This document shows, in pieces, positions 47,289-58,217 of a stretch of 64,000 bases of DNA. The translations under genes were made by a program, and so were the position numbers. The stretch is from Tubulanus polymorphus. Lineage: Eukaryota; Nemertea; Palaeonemertea; Tubulaniformes; Tubulanidae. Each line of letters begins with the position of its first letter. The first letter of the stretch is position 1. The stretch covers positions 11,644,485-11,708,484 of the forward strand of contig NC_134027.1 of assembly GCF_964204645.1 (NCBI RefSeq). The letters run 5' to 3'. The notes beneath the pieces were generated by a model. That model was not told the DNA's origin. It ran no database searches and saw only the letters and a program-made list of their open reading frames with translations.

Positions 47289-47506
47289 TAGGGCTGCCAA
47301 CCTCTAAAAAGTGCTATCAGTAACATATTGAATTTTTTTCAGTAACATTTCATTCAGATATGAACGAAAACGTTCAAATTAATCAGTAAACAAAAACCCT
47401 CAGTAAGATCTTTCACATTTCAATACGCATCAAATAAATCAAATTAGTATTTCTCGTTATTGAATAGTAACAAATACTGAAAATCAAGAACAGTTGGCAG
47501 TTCTGT
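47289..47506 (+). repeat. AGGGCTGCCAAC repeat, copy 1
   Basis: 218 bp beginning AGGGCTGCCAACCTCT and ending GTTGGCAGTTCTG, an imperfect inverted pair. The interior matches 56601-56826 over its whole length (TTGAATTTTTTTCAGTAACA and others). Confidence 0.7.
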
Positions 47507-47619
47507 AGTGTAATTAAAATGAATTTGCTCAATATACCGGTAGCTAATGGGGGGAAATATTATGATTGGTAAAAAAATGGATTTGCCGCATAGCTTATCC
47601 AACCCTCTACATTAGTCAT

Positions 47620-47902
47620 GACTACACAAACGTTTTTGACCAGGATCAAATTTGGCCAGTCCCAGGTGAGGCCCAGACCTAACATTCACACTAGTGCCGA
47701 ATGGATCCGTGCCTGTTTATCCATGTCAAATTATTCTGTGTGAACGCTAATTGGTTGTGGAATTGATAGAATTTTATTAATGAGTGTGTGTGAACGCGCT
47801 CCCTGATTTAAGCACGGGTCAAATTTAACTCGGGTCTGACTCTGGCTGTTTGACTCCCGGCCAGTTTCACCTGGGCTTAATCGTCTCAGTGTGATCGCGG
47901 CT
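47620..47902 (+). mobile_element. TAGCCGCGATCAC-family MITE, diverged copy
   Basis: Contains ATCAAATTTGGCC, GTGTGAACGC twice and the right end CTCAGTGTGATCGCGGCTA. Confidence 0.6.
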
Positions 47903-48106
47903 ATAATTGGCTATCATCAATATCTGAGAATTCAAGTTACCGGTAATTGAGAGAAATGGCCCGTAAACGGTGGTTTTCACTTCTTACTGCCCGTGATTTA
48001 TAAGATTATCGGAACCGAATTTCACGGATAAATCAAAGCAGCCAACACATATTTTAGTAGGATGAAAATTGCTCTGTTTGTGGCCCCGCCAGCATGTTCC
48101 GCTTAA

Positions 48107-48375
48107 CCCTTACCCCGCTATGCAATGTATAATCCACCCTCACTATACTGTGTCATGGTGCGTTGTACCCATATTACAGTTACAATAATTAATAAGTTAT
48201 AATCTCTATTGAAAGATGGCAGCACCACCTGTCAAACATTGGAAATATACAGCGCACCGCTAGGTAGACGCGGTATAGCAGTACATCCCCTGAACCGGGC
48301 AATTCAGTGGAATTTTTTTTTGCATTTTCTCCAGCAACGTAGGGCAGGGAATGGGAAACTGTCAGCACCGATGGC
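48107..48375 (+). mobile_element. Diverged relative of the piggyBac-like MITE
   Basis: TTAACCCTTACCCCGC at the left end, then interior blocks matching the family (AAGATGGCAGCACC, CTGTCAAACATTG, GTAGACGCGGTATAG). The right end is decayed and its boundary is approximate. It ends about 150 bp from the SNRK stop, in its presumed 3' UTR or flank. Confidence 0.55.
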
Positions 48376-48528
48376 TTAAGTCAAAGTCGAGCTGAAATTG
48401 ACCGTAATGGAAATCCTGAGACTAATCAGCGCTTGTATGATAGCCTAACCGCCCGTCGTCCCGGGGTCAGGAAAAAAACTCTGAGCATTATTTAAAAAAA
48501 GTTAACATCAATTCAACTAAGTTAAAAC

Positions 48529-49839
48529 TCATATTACGCTACAACATTTCGATCGAGTTTTATCGTCATTGGCGAGCTCCTGCACGGGCGTGACGCTTTC
48601 GAGTATCACTCCATTTTTGTTGATGTCCGTCTTGAACTTGTTTTTCAACCGACGCTTCAGTTTACCGGGGTTGAATTGCGGACAGTCGGCCGAGCAGATC
48701 GATATGCGATCCTCGCGTCCGTACTCAGTCGCCAGCGTATCGCGCAGGTCGCTGAAGTCGAAACTAGCGCGGTTGACACGGGACTTCACCTTGTTGAGTT
48801 CGTTGAGGAATTGCACGTCGCGGTCTTTGCCGTGCCGTGGCGTGCTGCTCACCGAGTCGACGATGTAACGACTTCCCTTGCTGGCATTGCTCGATAGACT
48901 ATTAATCGACAAATTGGAAGATAGACCGCTGAAGTTACTGATTTTGCGCGCGACTTCTTTGAGCACGCCGTTCGCAAAATCCTCGCACTGATTGTGTATC
49001 GGACTACACGATAATACGTTCTGTTGTTTTCCGCTACTGTTGTTAGAATTACCTCCGCCTTGCGACGACGAGTTCCCGTCGTTACCACCACCTTTACCAC
49101 CTCCTCCACCGCCACCCCCGTTATTATCATCCTGAGCGGATCCGCCCTGCGGATTTGGGCCGTTGCCACTATTCCCGCCGCAGCCCGGCCCGCTCGGGCC
49201 GTCCGTGTCGCTGGACTGGTCGCTGTCGCGGCGGTGAATGCGGTGCTTCAGTTTCTTTTGCGTTTTTTCTGGTTCTCCGTTTCGTCGTTGTCGCTGGCGT
49301 CCGAGCTGCTGCAGCTTGTGCCGCGCGGTGACGCCGTGTAACGTTTCCGCCGCGCTTCGATCTTGCGAATCACCTCCGGCGACGCGATAGTCTTGCGCTG
49401 CAGCATGTGAGCGCCGCCGAGCCGCGGCGCGATGAGCTCGTCGTCCGATTCGCCCTCCTCGCAGATCTGATTCAGCAATTGCGGCGAGCTGCGCACCTGA
49501 TGCAACGCGCGATTACTCGGATGCGGTTTCGTACGCGCTTGCACGTTCGCCGTCTGCGCGTCCGTATTAGTCGGACTGTCCTCCGGCGACGATGACATCG
49601 GTTTATTTCTGCTACCGTCGGATGGTGCCGAATAGGCGTTGCGAGTGTTCTCGAGCGAGTGCACCCGTTTCATTTCTAAATCGCTGTTGTCGTCTTCGTC
49701 GCTCTCCTCAGTGATCAGACTACACCGACGATGCGGAGTGCCGTCCTCGTCCATTTCCTCCGGCGGCGAGATCAACGCGTTGACGGCTTGCGCCGTCTGG
49801 CTGAATATCAGCGCCATTTGATTATCCTTCGGCTGAACT
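48529..49839 (-). CDS. SNRK: SNF-related kinase SNRK, last coding exon (partial gene, apparent frameshift)
   Basis: SNRK is an AMPK-related Ser/Thr kinase. This exon encodes its regulatory C-terminus after the kinase and UBA-like parts. The acceptor TCTCGTTTCAG is followed by VQPKDNQMALIFSQTAQAVN. Diagnostic blocks are SPQLLNQICEEGESDDEL (human APVLNQIFEEGESDDEF), TIASPEVIRKIEARRKRYTA, RGTSCSSSDASDNDE, and the end SKCCSVI (human SCCHVI). The frame stops after KKRKRN at 49248, while the next frame continues at once as KLKHRIHRRDSDQSSDTDGP, through a Gly/Asn-rich stretch to GVLKEVARKISNFSGL and the stop at 48529-48531. A one-base shift in or near the A-run at 49261-49267 therefore separates two clearly coding halves. 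No kinase exon is seen up to 64000, so the preceding intron exceeds 14 kb. Confidence 0.9.
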
Positions 49840-50414
49840 CTGAAACGAGAAATAAACGTTAGTACTCGTTAACAAAACAGTTTCCATGATGATGAATATC
49901 GTTATTAGGCGACACCAAAACCGAGTACATCCAGAGCTGCCCGTTGAAATTTATCTCCAATTGATTTGAATATTTTCACGAGGATACCAAAAAATAACTG
50001 CTCCACATTAAATACAATCTTTGACAGAGCGGCGACTTTCAAAATAATCAAAATGGCCACGCAAGAAAGAATTTCTTGTTTTTTGCGTTAAACTCGCCCT
50101 ATTTAAACGCAGAAAGCGATTAACATCTGTGAAGCAAACCGACACCGTGCCACTAGCAATTAGAGAATTTGCGATCTGCTTGCTATCAATCATTTCAAGC
50201 GTTTCTTGTTTAGCTAAACGTCTAGGTGAAGGAGCGCATTAGGGTTTCTTGTGTTTATTTCGTGCACTCAAGACGTATGAAAACATGAAACGAAAAAAAT
50301 AATTGATGTTTCCAAACAAGAGTCTAGCGCTGTAAAAACACACGAAAATGGAAACGTGTTTTTTCTATCCGGTTTAAAACATAACCGAATCGAAACGCAT
50401 GCCTTTGACAATAT
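49840..50414. other. SNRK intron, no recognisable feature
   Basis: AT-rich intronic DNA. A 61-codon minus-strand frame at 50008-50193 shows no family resemblance. Confidence 0.4.
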
Positions 50415-50716
50415 TAGCTGCCACTACACGAGTATTTTTGGCCAGGGCCAAATTTGGCCCTGAACAACTGTTCACACGGATCCCAAATGGGCTAGTTTCT
50501 GTTAGGCCTGACCAATACCGTCAGACCAGACCCAAGCAAAATTTTAGCACGAGACAAATGATTGCGTTTGAATTGCAACTGGTTCCGGAAATGATCCTAT
50601 TCGCTTTGTTTAAGCATTGTTAAGTATCGAGTGAATAGTTTGCGTGTGAACCCACTTTCTAATTAGGCATGGGCCAAATTTAGCTCGAGCCTGGTCCGGG
50701 CCTATTCATGTGGCTA
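50415..50716 (+). mobile_element. TAGCCGCGATCAC-family MITE
   Basis: About 300 bp from TAGCTGCCACTACACGAG to CATGTGGCTA. Interior GATTGCGTTTGAATTGCAAC, CGCTTTGTTTAAGCATTGTT and AGTATCGAGTGAATAGTTTG match the copies at 9388 and 53249. Confidence 0.75.
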
Positions 50717-51124
50717 TAGGATACCCATCAATTACCGATGATGAATAACAACAAGTTAATCCACAAATGAAGTCATCGTGCCTCGGTTTACCAGTACACA
50801 GTGAACAATCTTTTTGAATATCGTACGTCAACCTTTTTAAATCGAGTTAACTTAATTATCGGATTTCGATTACTCGCTTCTGTTTTCACCGCTCTGATCT
50901 TAACAATGCGACTACCGATAAGTGAACTGCGTATTTGACGAAGCCCATGGGCAATGGCGCAGATAACCGCAGCAGTAAATAATTGAGACTATTTCCAGTC
51001 TTGAACACCAGCGAGCGAAAAACCAACGACATAATCGTAAATCAACAGCTATTGTTTCTCCCTTACGTTTCAGGTGAAATATTTCAACCCATCTTCGGAG
51101 TTTATTCGAAAAAAAGTTTCATTT

Positions 51125-51190
51125 TCCAATAATAATAAAATAATAATAATAATAATAATAATAACAATAATAATAATATATAATGAATAA
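51125..51190. repeat. (AAT)n microsatellite, imperfect
   Basis: A run of AAT/ATA units with a few interruptions. Confidence 0.9.
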
Positions 51191-51199
51191 TATCAAATA

Positions 51200-52171
51200 A
51201 TATAATTAATAATAATTTCTAATTTTGGATGACGAAGGAAATAAAACCATAGCAGTTGTCTTTATTCATATTTTATATCCTGGGTTTCCGTTCGACCACA
51301 GCCGTATTTTAACGAATCTACGAAACCAACGTCACGAAAGACTAAAATTAAGCTAATAAAGCACGACGCCCAGATGAAAATAGCAATCCGAGAAAAGGTC
51401 GCATCAGTAATAGGGTGGTGCCGGGGTTAAAACAGTTCGCGTTTATAGACGTGTATTACGATCTGAAGATGACGTCGTTTTCTATGCGCGAGATCACTAT
51501 CTGATCGTCTGATCAACATCATCTCTATCGGTAACCGCTTCGCGAAAATCAATAGTTTCCATAGAGACCGCCGAGTCAATTTTTTACCAATGAAAATGAT
51601 AATCAATCCGGGCTGCCAAATAATGTGTGGATCGGGTTTTTTTTTTCCTAGGTGTTTAACGAGTCTGAAGCTTCTACAGCAATGATTCTTATGTATATCA
51701 CCTCCTATCACCGATACGGATAAAATTGCAAAATGACCACAAATTCGAATAATGAGGTTCGGTGAACGACGTTCGAACCACTCCGGAGAGGGCGAACGCG
51801 AAACGTCAGGCGATACCGCTCATAACCCGATACATTAGCTACAATAATGACCAATACATTCCTGAGTGACAACTTAATATACGTAATGTTAAATAGCATC
51901 GGCGGCAAGCAAGCATTGGAAAGTCACTCAGCGAAGATACCTCTGAGCTGAAAGATTGAATTGGGCGGAAGCCATTTCTATATCGGTGCTATATTTACGT
52001 AGATGTTTTATCAATATTGACTGAAATGTCAAACAGTTAGAATTCAGCGAACAGAAGACATACGATACGATGAAGTCAATATTGGCAGTACAGTCATCAT
52101 GATACATATTAAGTGTTAATTTGCGTATTTGTATTTGTGTACAACCACTTGTTGCAACATTAATATCAAAG

Positions 52172-52173
<2 letters not shown>
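51200..52173. other. SNRK intron, no recognisable gene
   Basis: A minus-strand frame at 51427-51711 (94 codons) is basic and low in complexity and matches nothing I know. No repeat was identified. Confidence 0.35.

Positions 52174-52226
<53 letters not shown>
52174..52226. repeat. (AT)n microsatellite
   Basis: About 26 AT units. Confidence 0.97.
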
Positions 52227-52228
<2 letters not shown>

Positions 52229-53248
52229 ATCATAATATATATATAGGGGCAATTTATTAAGATGTTCTATGTTTTAAAGAAGATGAGACAGCTTTGACGG
52301 CTTTTTTAATTTACCTTACTAAAAAAAAACCACAGAGCTTTTGGAGGTATAGAAATGCTAGCAGAGTATTGGTTGCTGAATCATTAGCAATTTCTGTTTT
52401 CATCCTTCAAATGAAGGCATCTATGACCTCGAAACTCTACAGCCTCCTAGATTCGAATCGCTATCGAATCAGTGTACCCCAGATGAGACCAGTGACTTAA
52501 ACCAACCGATACGCCTTGCTCGACTTTTAAAGCAGTCACAATCGCGTGGATACTGCTTCGTTATCCCTGGGAATGATTCGCATCGAATTATAGCCAAAGC
52601 CTGTCACACAGGGCAACTGAATGCAATAAATGAACCGAAAACCTGAAACGGAAATGCTTTCGTGACTACTTGGTGCTCCGAAACCCGAACACCGTTTCGT
52701 AAAACCAACATGTCTGCGACGGGCGAACCAGAGTTATGGAAACACATGAACACAAATCGGTTTCGACTGGCGGGTTTATGCCCAGCTGCGTGTGTCAATT
52801 TTAGAAAATTGTCAGACGTAAATCATTAAACAGACGTAAGGAAAAAAGCTGAAAATGTTAAAACCACCACAGTGTAACACCCACTGTATTTATGTTTACA
52901 TACACTCCCTTCATATACGTCATAATTGTATCGTATATAAATGACAAATCTATAAACATATAAAATTTATAAAATCTATATATATATATATAGATATGGC
53001 TCCGTGAATGCAACAAGCGCTTCCTGTTACGCTAAAATCCTAGGAATTTCAGATCGTCTTAATCTTATGGGCTTTTAAGGAATCAATTATCACGACTAAA
53101 TTTAACTACGCAGATACACACCTCATTACAAATACGGCGTCCGCGTTTGGCGGAGCATTGGAAAATGAGCCGAGACCATCTGATCCTATTTGTCCTCCAG
53201 TTGACCGCATCAATCATCAACGTCGATTTCGACAAATTCCATACACAT
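52227..53248. other. SNRK intron, no recognisable gene
   Basis: Only a short TA-rich patch at 52977-52995 and unrecognised short frames. Confidence 0.35.
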
Positions 53249-53553
53249 TAGCCGCGATCACGCAAGCGCTTTTGGCCAGTGCCAAATTAGGCCCGGTACA
53301 ACTGTTCACATGGAAATTTGGCCCGACCAAAACGTTGGAGCAGGCCCGAGCAAAATTTTAGTGTAGGTCAAATTATTGCATGTGAATTGCAACCGGTTCC
53401 CGAAGTGACTTTGCTTTGTTTAAGCAATGTTTAGTATCGAGTGAGTGGTTTTACTGGGAACGCGCTCTCTTATTAGATACAGGCCAAATTTGAAGCTGGC
53501 TCGAAGCAGGCCATTTCGGCCCGGGCCAAATTGCCGCTGCGTGATCGTGGCTA
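53249..53553 (+). mobile_element. TAGCCGCGATCAC-family MITE, complete
   Basis: 305 bp from TAGCCGCGATCACGCAAGCG to GCGTGATCGTGGCTA, imperfect inverted ends. Interior CAACTGTTCACATGG, GAATTGCAACCGGTTCC and TTAGTATCGAGTGAGTGG are shared family blocks. Confidence 0.8.
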
Positions 53554-53655
53554 TTACCTCAAATAGGTAGATAATCGAGTCAGTAATAAGTGGAGATTGT
53601 TATCATTGCAACTCGTCGGTGTAAATTTGTGGCGGTATTCTACAGTTCCTATAAC

Positions 53656-53669
53656 GGGGGGGGGGGGGG
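53656..53669 (+). repeat. Poly(G) run
   Basis: Fourteen consecutive G residues. Confidence 0.95.
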
Positions 53670-54237
53670 TTCATTTGAAAGGTTCAATTTATCAGTACAA
53701 GATTTCTTTCACGGAGAACTCTTTGAATTCAAAACGTAGCTGAATTTCAGGTAATATTTCCTGTGGCCAAAAATTATCCATATTTGGAAAGAGAATCCTT
53801 AGAGTCTTCACATTAGACGTAATTAGATTTTGCGATGATACTCGCGGCGTGGTAATAATCAACACGGGCGTCTTATCAAAAGCTTTCGTTTTGATTTGAT
53901 ATCGCTGCGTTTGTTTCGGCGCGCAATTAAACCCGATGTGAAGAGACCGACGATGAGCTCAACTATCAATTTCATTCGGAAACGACAACTGAGTAACTCG
54001 ACATCTCCTTCTTGGAAACCGGGAATTATATTTACATCGGATAACCTTGTAATTTTGTTGTAACCAGGGTGTCGAGTAGAATGGGTGATTTGAACGTATG
54101 GAAGAAGACTTAAGTCTGGGGTTGATCCACGCTTCGAACATGTGACCAACGAGGTTGTTTTCGTTCTATACAAGCCATTCTCCATCCTAAGGCTAAAATA
54201 ATTGATACCTTGTTTCTCATTTCTGCTGAACTTAAGC

Positions 54238-54667
54238 TAGGGACACACGAGCGTATTTTTTCGCCCGATCGCAATGATTAAATTCGCCAGCGAATTCGCC
54301 GACGAAATTATACGCCCGATATGAGCGGGCACACATAGCGATCAAACCAAAATTCGGTCAGCGACTGGCACTTAGAGGGAGAGAGTTAACGAATCACATG
54401 ATATCAACAATGCATCCTATTGGTTAATAAAAATGGATCGCTCGGCGAAATTCGCCGAGTGCGGCCAGACGAGCGAATTTGCGGGCGATCCGATCGCCGG
54501 CGTAAATATCGGCCGAAAATATCAAACATGTTTGATACGGGCGAATCGCCGGGCGATCGAGTCGGCTGACGAAATCGTCGTCGCCGTGAGTGGCCACACG
54601 AGCGAATTTTTCGGGCGATTTATAAATTCGCCGCGATCGGGCGAAAAAATACGCTCGTGTGCCCCTA
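54238..54667. mobile_element. MITE with about 34-bp inverted ends (TAGGGRCACACGAGCG)
   Basis: 430 bp. TAGGGACACACGAGCGTATT and its inverse at the right match over about 34 bp with one change. The interior alternates GCGAATTCGCC and GGGCGAT words. It contains TATCAAACATGTTTGATA (54520-54537) and, on the minus strand, CCAAT-N17-TCATGTGA (54394-54423). Confidence 0.85.
54394..54423 (-). promoter_or_regulatory. CCAAT-N17-TCATGTGA module inside a MITE
   Basis: Read on the minus strand: CCAAT, 17 bases, TCATGTGA. Identical spacing to 36662-36691 and 61198-61227. Confidence 0.4.
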
Positions 54668-54801
54668 CCTTTACGAATTGACCCGGTCAGCTGGTCGCCT
54701 ACCTATCCTGTAGATATCTCGTTTGTTAAAATCATGATCTTACCATAACAGACCCGAAAGCTATAGAAAAGAACTGATCAAAAATTTTACTGCAGTTTAT
54801 C

Positions 54802-54866
54802 ATAATAATAATAATATAAAAATAATAAATAATCATAATATTAATAATAATAATAATAATAATAAA
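54802..54866. repeat. (AAT)n microsatellite, imperfect
   Basis: Runs of ATA/AAT with small interruptions, immediately before the piggyBac-like MITE at 54924. Confidence 0.9.
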
Positions 54867-54923
54867 CCAATTTGTAAAATTACAAATCTACATGAGCTGA
54901 TAAAATAGTAATTTAAACATTAA

Positions 54924-55204
54924 CCCTTTCAGTGCATCTACACTGCGGTGTATAAATCGGTGATGGCTTTGCTAATACACCGCATCGAAGTGTATTAATG
55001 TTATTAGCAATTAGTTTTTATCACCATCAGAGATGGCAGCACCTGTCAAACACAGTTGAATATTAGTTACAAATGATACACCACTCCGCGGTGTAGACAC
55101 ACTATAGCCATATGTCCGTTATTCAACACACTGGGGTGGAATTTCTAAAAAATTTCAAATTATCTCAAGCACTTTAGCGTATCAATTAGTCAGCACTGAA
55201 AGGG
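54924..55204 (+). mobile_element. piggyBac-like MITE, copy 4
   Basis: 281 bp with intact CCCTTTCAGTGC ends. TTAA on the left, GTAA on the right (one change). It is more diverged inside than copies 1-3. It lies in the presumed SNRK intron. Confidence 0.8.
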
Positions 55205-55650
55205 TAAAACGCAGAATGAGCCAGCTGATTAGGAGAAACAAGGTATCATTTTAGAAAGACTTAAATCTGGGGCCGACCACCGATTCGGACAGGAGACCGT
55301 CAAGACCGTTTTCATATCATAAGAAAAAATTAGCCGTTTCGAAGACTCCAGTCGCAACAACCGCGATTCAAATATTCAGGCTCGATTAATTTCAGACACG
55401 TTCTGTGCACCTGGTACACAAATATCGATCTACACTCGTGATAAGAAGTTTAGCAGACGTCGTCGTCGCGGTTGATCATTTGGTAAAGATGTGTAGCATC
55501 GGGAACGCGTTCAACGCGGATAACCATAGCAACTGACAGCAGAACGGCGGCAGCCACCCATCGCATCGGCTGTCAATCGGGTAGCTAAATCCGATCACAC
55601 GCCACTGCCGCTGTGAAAGACATTTAATGAAGAAGCTTTCGAGACAACGT

Positions 55651-55825
55651 AGAGGGAGGGAGGGAGGGAGGGAGGGAGGGAGGGAGGGAGGGAGGGAGGG
55701 AGGGAGGGAGGGAGGGAGGGAGGGAGGGAGGGAGGGAGGGAGGGAGGGAGGGAGGGAGGGAGGGAGGGAGGGAGGGAGGGAGGGAGGGAGGGAGGGAGGG
55801 AGGGAGGGAGGGAGGGAGGGAGGGA
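55651..55825 (+). repeat. (AGGG)n microsatellite, about 43 units
   Basis: A 175-bp pure tetranucleotide array with GGG on the plus strand, potentially able to form G-quadruplexes. A short direct repeat of GATGACAGATTTTTAACAAG type follows at 55860-55985. Confidence 0.97.
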
Positions 55826-56204
55826 TCTATTTTTAACAACGCCGACAATCGGATTAAAGGCTGATGAGAGATTTTTAACAAGGGGTGACCGTAAAGTCAT
55901 ATATAAATGGGACAAATGGAAATCAGCTGATGACAGATTTTTAACAAGGGGTGACCGGAAAGTCATCTATAAATGGGACAAATCGAAATCATCATAAGGG
56001 CACGCAAAGGGAAATGATATGCGTTTGTCTTGCAAGAAAAAAATTTAAATCACTAAATCTCAATATGAATTGAACGTTTTATCGGGTAAGGTACACTGTA
56101 ACATATCATTTGATTGAAAGAGTTTGAAAAGGGTTACCTTTTGAAACAGTTGTAGGAAATAACTCCCCCAGGTAAAAATCCCCTCCACTTTTTATGCATC
56201 ATAG

Positions 56205-56336
56205 ATTGGCCCTGGCCAAACTGACACGAGTAAAATTTGGCCCGCACCTAAATTAGAGAGCTAAAATTTGGCTCAGGCCTGGTCTGACGTTTTGGTCCGG
56301 TCAAACAGGCACGGGCCCATTTGGCACCCATGTGTA
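56205..56336 (+). mobile_element. TAGCCGCGATCAC-family MITE, fragment
   Basis: GGCCCTGGCCAAACTGACAC, TAAAATTTGGCTCAGGCCTG and GCACGGGCCCATTTGGCACC match interior parts of the copies at 45095 and 57499. Confidence 0.6.
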
Positions 56337-56600
56337 GAGTGGTGGACGATGCCAGTTAACATCTTCAGAAATGACACCAACATCACGCGCTAAATACTTG
56401 AATGAAAAGCTGTCGCAAATTTCATATAAAAAGTGGTATCTCTTTTTCTCTACAGCAGGGCGTCATTGGCCAAGTCAATCTTGGTTTAATGGTTTCGAAT
56501 CTCAGTTTCTCAGGCGATAGTTCTTCATCGGCCTCTTAAAAAGGTGTCAATCGACTGATTTCAATTAACCGGCGTAAGAGCTCAGCTCGCATGACATTTA

Positions 56601-56826
56601 CAGGGCTGCCAACTTCTTACAAGTGCTATCGTTAACAAATTGAATTTTTTTCAGTAACATTTCATTGAAATGTGTAACAAAATGTTCAAATTATTCAGTG
56701 ATCGACCGTAAGACCTTCAGTAACATCTTTCATATTTCTCTACGTATCAAACAAATCAAATGAGTATTTCTCATTATGAAATTAATACATGTAGCGACAA
56801 ATACTAAAATTCAGGAACAGTTGTAT
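56601..56826 (+). repeat. AGGGCTGCCAAC repeat, copy 2
   Basis: Same-orientation match to 47289-47506 across about 220 bp; the right end is less complete. Confidence 0.7.
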
Positions 56827-57498
56827 GAAAAGATAAAGACAGTGACAATTTTCGCACCGCATTCTCGAGAGATGGTACGAGGGCCATTTAACGTACGCAA
56901 ACCCGACCACAACAATGGAATGCCCTGGATGGCGCTCAATGGTTTGAGGGATTGCGGAAAATACACTATTTCATTAATAAGCACCATCTCGAATTGTCAT
57001 TAATCACGCATTACGGAATTCGATAGTTACGTTTCCACCTGTCGTTTCGTTCGGCGTCGTCTAATTGATTATTTCAACACAAACCTCGTTACGACTCTTC
57101 AAAAAAAAAAACCAACCATATTCGCATAATTAACATGTACTACGATTTTATCCTGACATTTCTTTGTTTGTCCGTGAAACAGTTACCAGTCAAAAAGGAC
57201 AATCTATTGCCATAGCAACTGAACACACGCATGACACGAGTAACAACTTCGGGTTTTCGTCAACTCGCGTTTTCAAATGAATAGACCCCCGCAGAATGAA
57301 GCGATATAATTCAGTTATTATTACTTGTCGGTAATACATGTCTTCCTCGAGTTGGATATTAGAAACGTGATAAGCGCTCGCGGTTTAAACTTGGCACTGC
57401 TTAAATACGGCTGATAGAATTTCGAATAAGGTTTTGGGTTATAAATAAAAATAGTACGGAGGTTATGAAGCTATACTAAATGGCCTCTATAGCCTATA

Positions 57499-57778
57499 GA
57501 CCTGCTCCAACATTTTTGGTCAGGGTAAATTTGGTCCGGGCCAAAAACGCTTGTGTGATCATGCAAATCACTCACTTAATACTAAATAAAGCTTAGACAA
57601 AGTAAAGTGAGTTACTTCCGGAACCGGTTGCAATTCACAAGCAATAATTTGACCCGTGCTAAAATTTGGCTCGGGTCTGGTATGACGTTTTTGGTCGGGC
57701 CAAACAGTTACGGGCCCATCTGGCACCCGTGTGAACAACTGTTAGTCCAGGCCAAAATTCATCGTGTAATCGCAGCTT
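57499..57778 (+). mobile_element. TAGCCGCGATCAC-family MITE
   Basis: Interior GTGAGTTACTTCCGGAACCG, CAATTCACAAGCAATAATTT and CCGTGTGAACAACTGTTAGT; right end ATCGTGTAATCGCAGCTTA. The left end is decayed. Confidence 0.7.
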
Positions 57779-57805
57779 ATGGCACAGCATTAGTAAGGAA
57801 ACTAG

Positions 57806-57906
57806 ACTCAGTTCCACAGATCCGAGTTAAAATTTGACTTAAAACATCGAAATTGAACTAATTTAAGTCAAGAATTAACTTTAACTCACAACTGTCAAAC
57901 TGGGTA
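57806..57906. mobile_element. Short palindromic MITE (CCARTTCCACAGT ends), copy 2
   Basis: GACTCAGTTCCACAGATCCG at the left and ACTGTCAAACTGGGTAC at the right bracket GAGTTAA/TTAACT words, as in 33871-33977. Confidence 0.65.
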
Positions 57907-58217
57907 CTGTGCTGTTAGTCTGCCACCGGTTTGAATCCCAATTTCGATAAGGGTAGCAGCATTTTCTCACGGCTGGGTACCTCAGAACTTTCAGAAATCC
58001 TCAGAAATCGAAATAATCGGAATCGGCTTAATTTCACACGCGTCTTATTATACGCACATCCGGAGACGACTCTCGCGCTATCGGGATAATTCGTATTATC
58101 ACGAGAGCATCGCGATTTTCTACGAGTTTAAATGTGCCTTCGGAGAACAACGGAGACAGAGAGCGCATAATTAAATCAATTGGCTGTAATGAACTATTAG
58201 ATCAGACACATCAAGTC

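Noticed and set aside
53859-54185. 108-codon minus-strand frame as a possible SNRK kinase exon
   Set aside because: None of the kinase motifs (HRDLKPEN, DFG, APE) appear, and composition does not fit. No such motif was found anywhere from 49840 to 64000.
55595-55966. Leu-Pro-Pro-Ser and Gly-Arg-Glu repeat frames on both strands
   Set aside because: They are translations of the AGGG array, with no conserved flanking protein.
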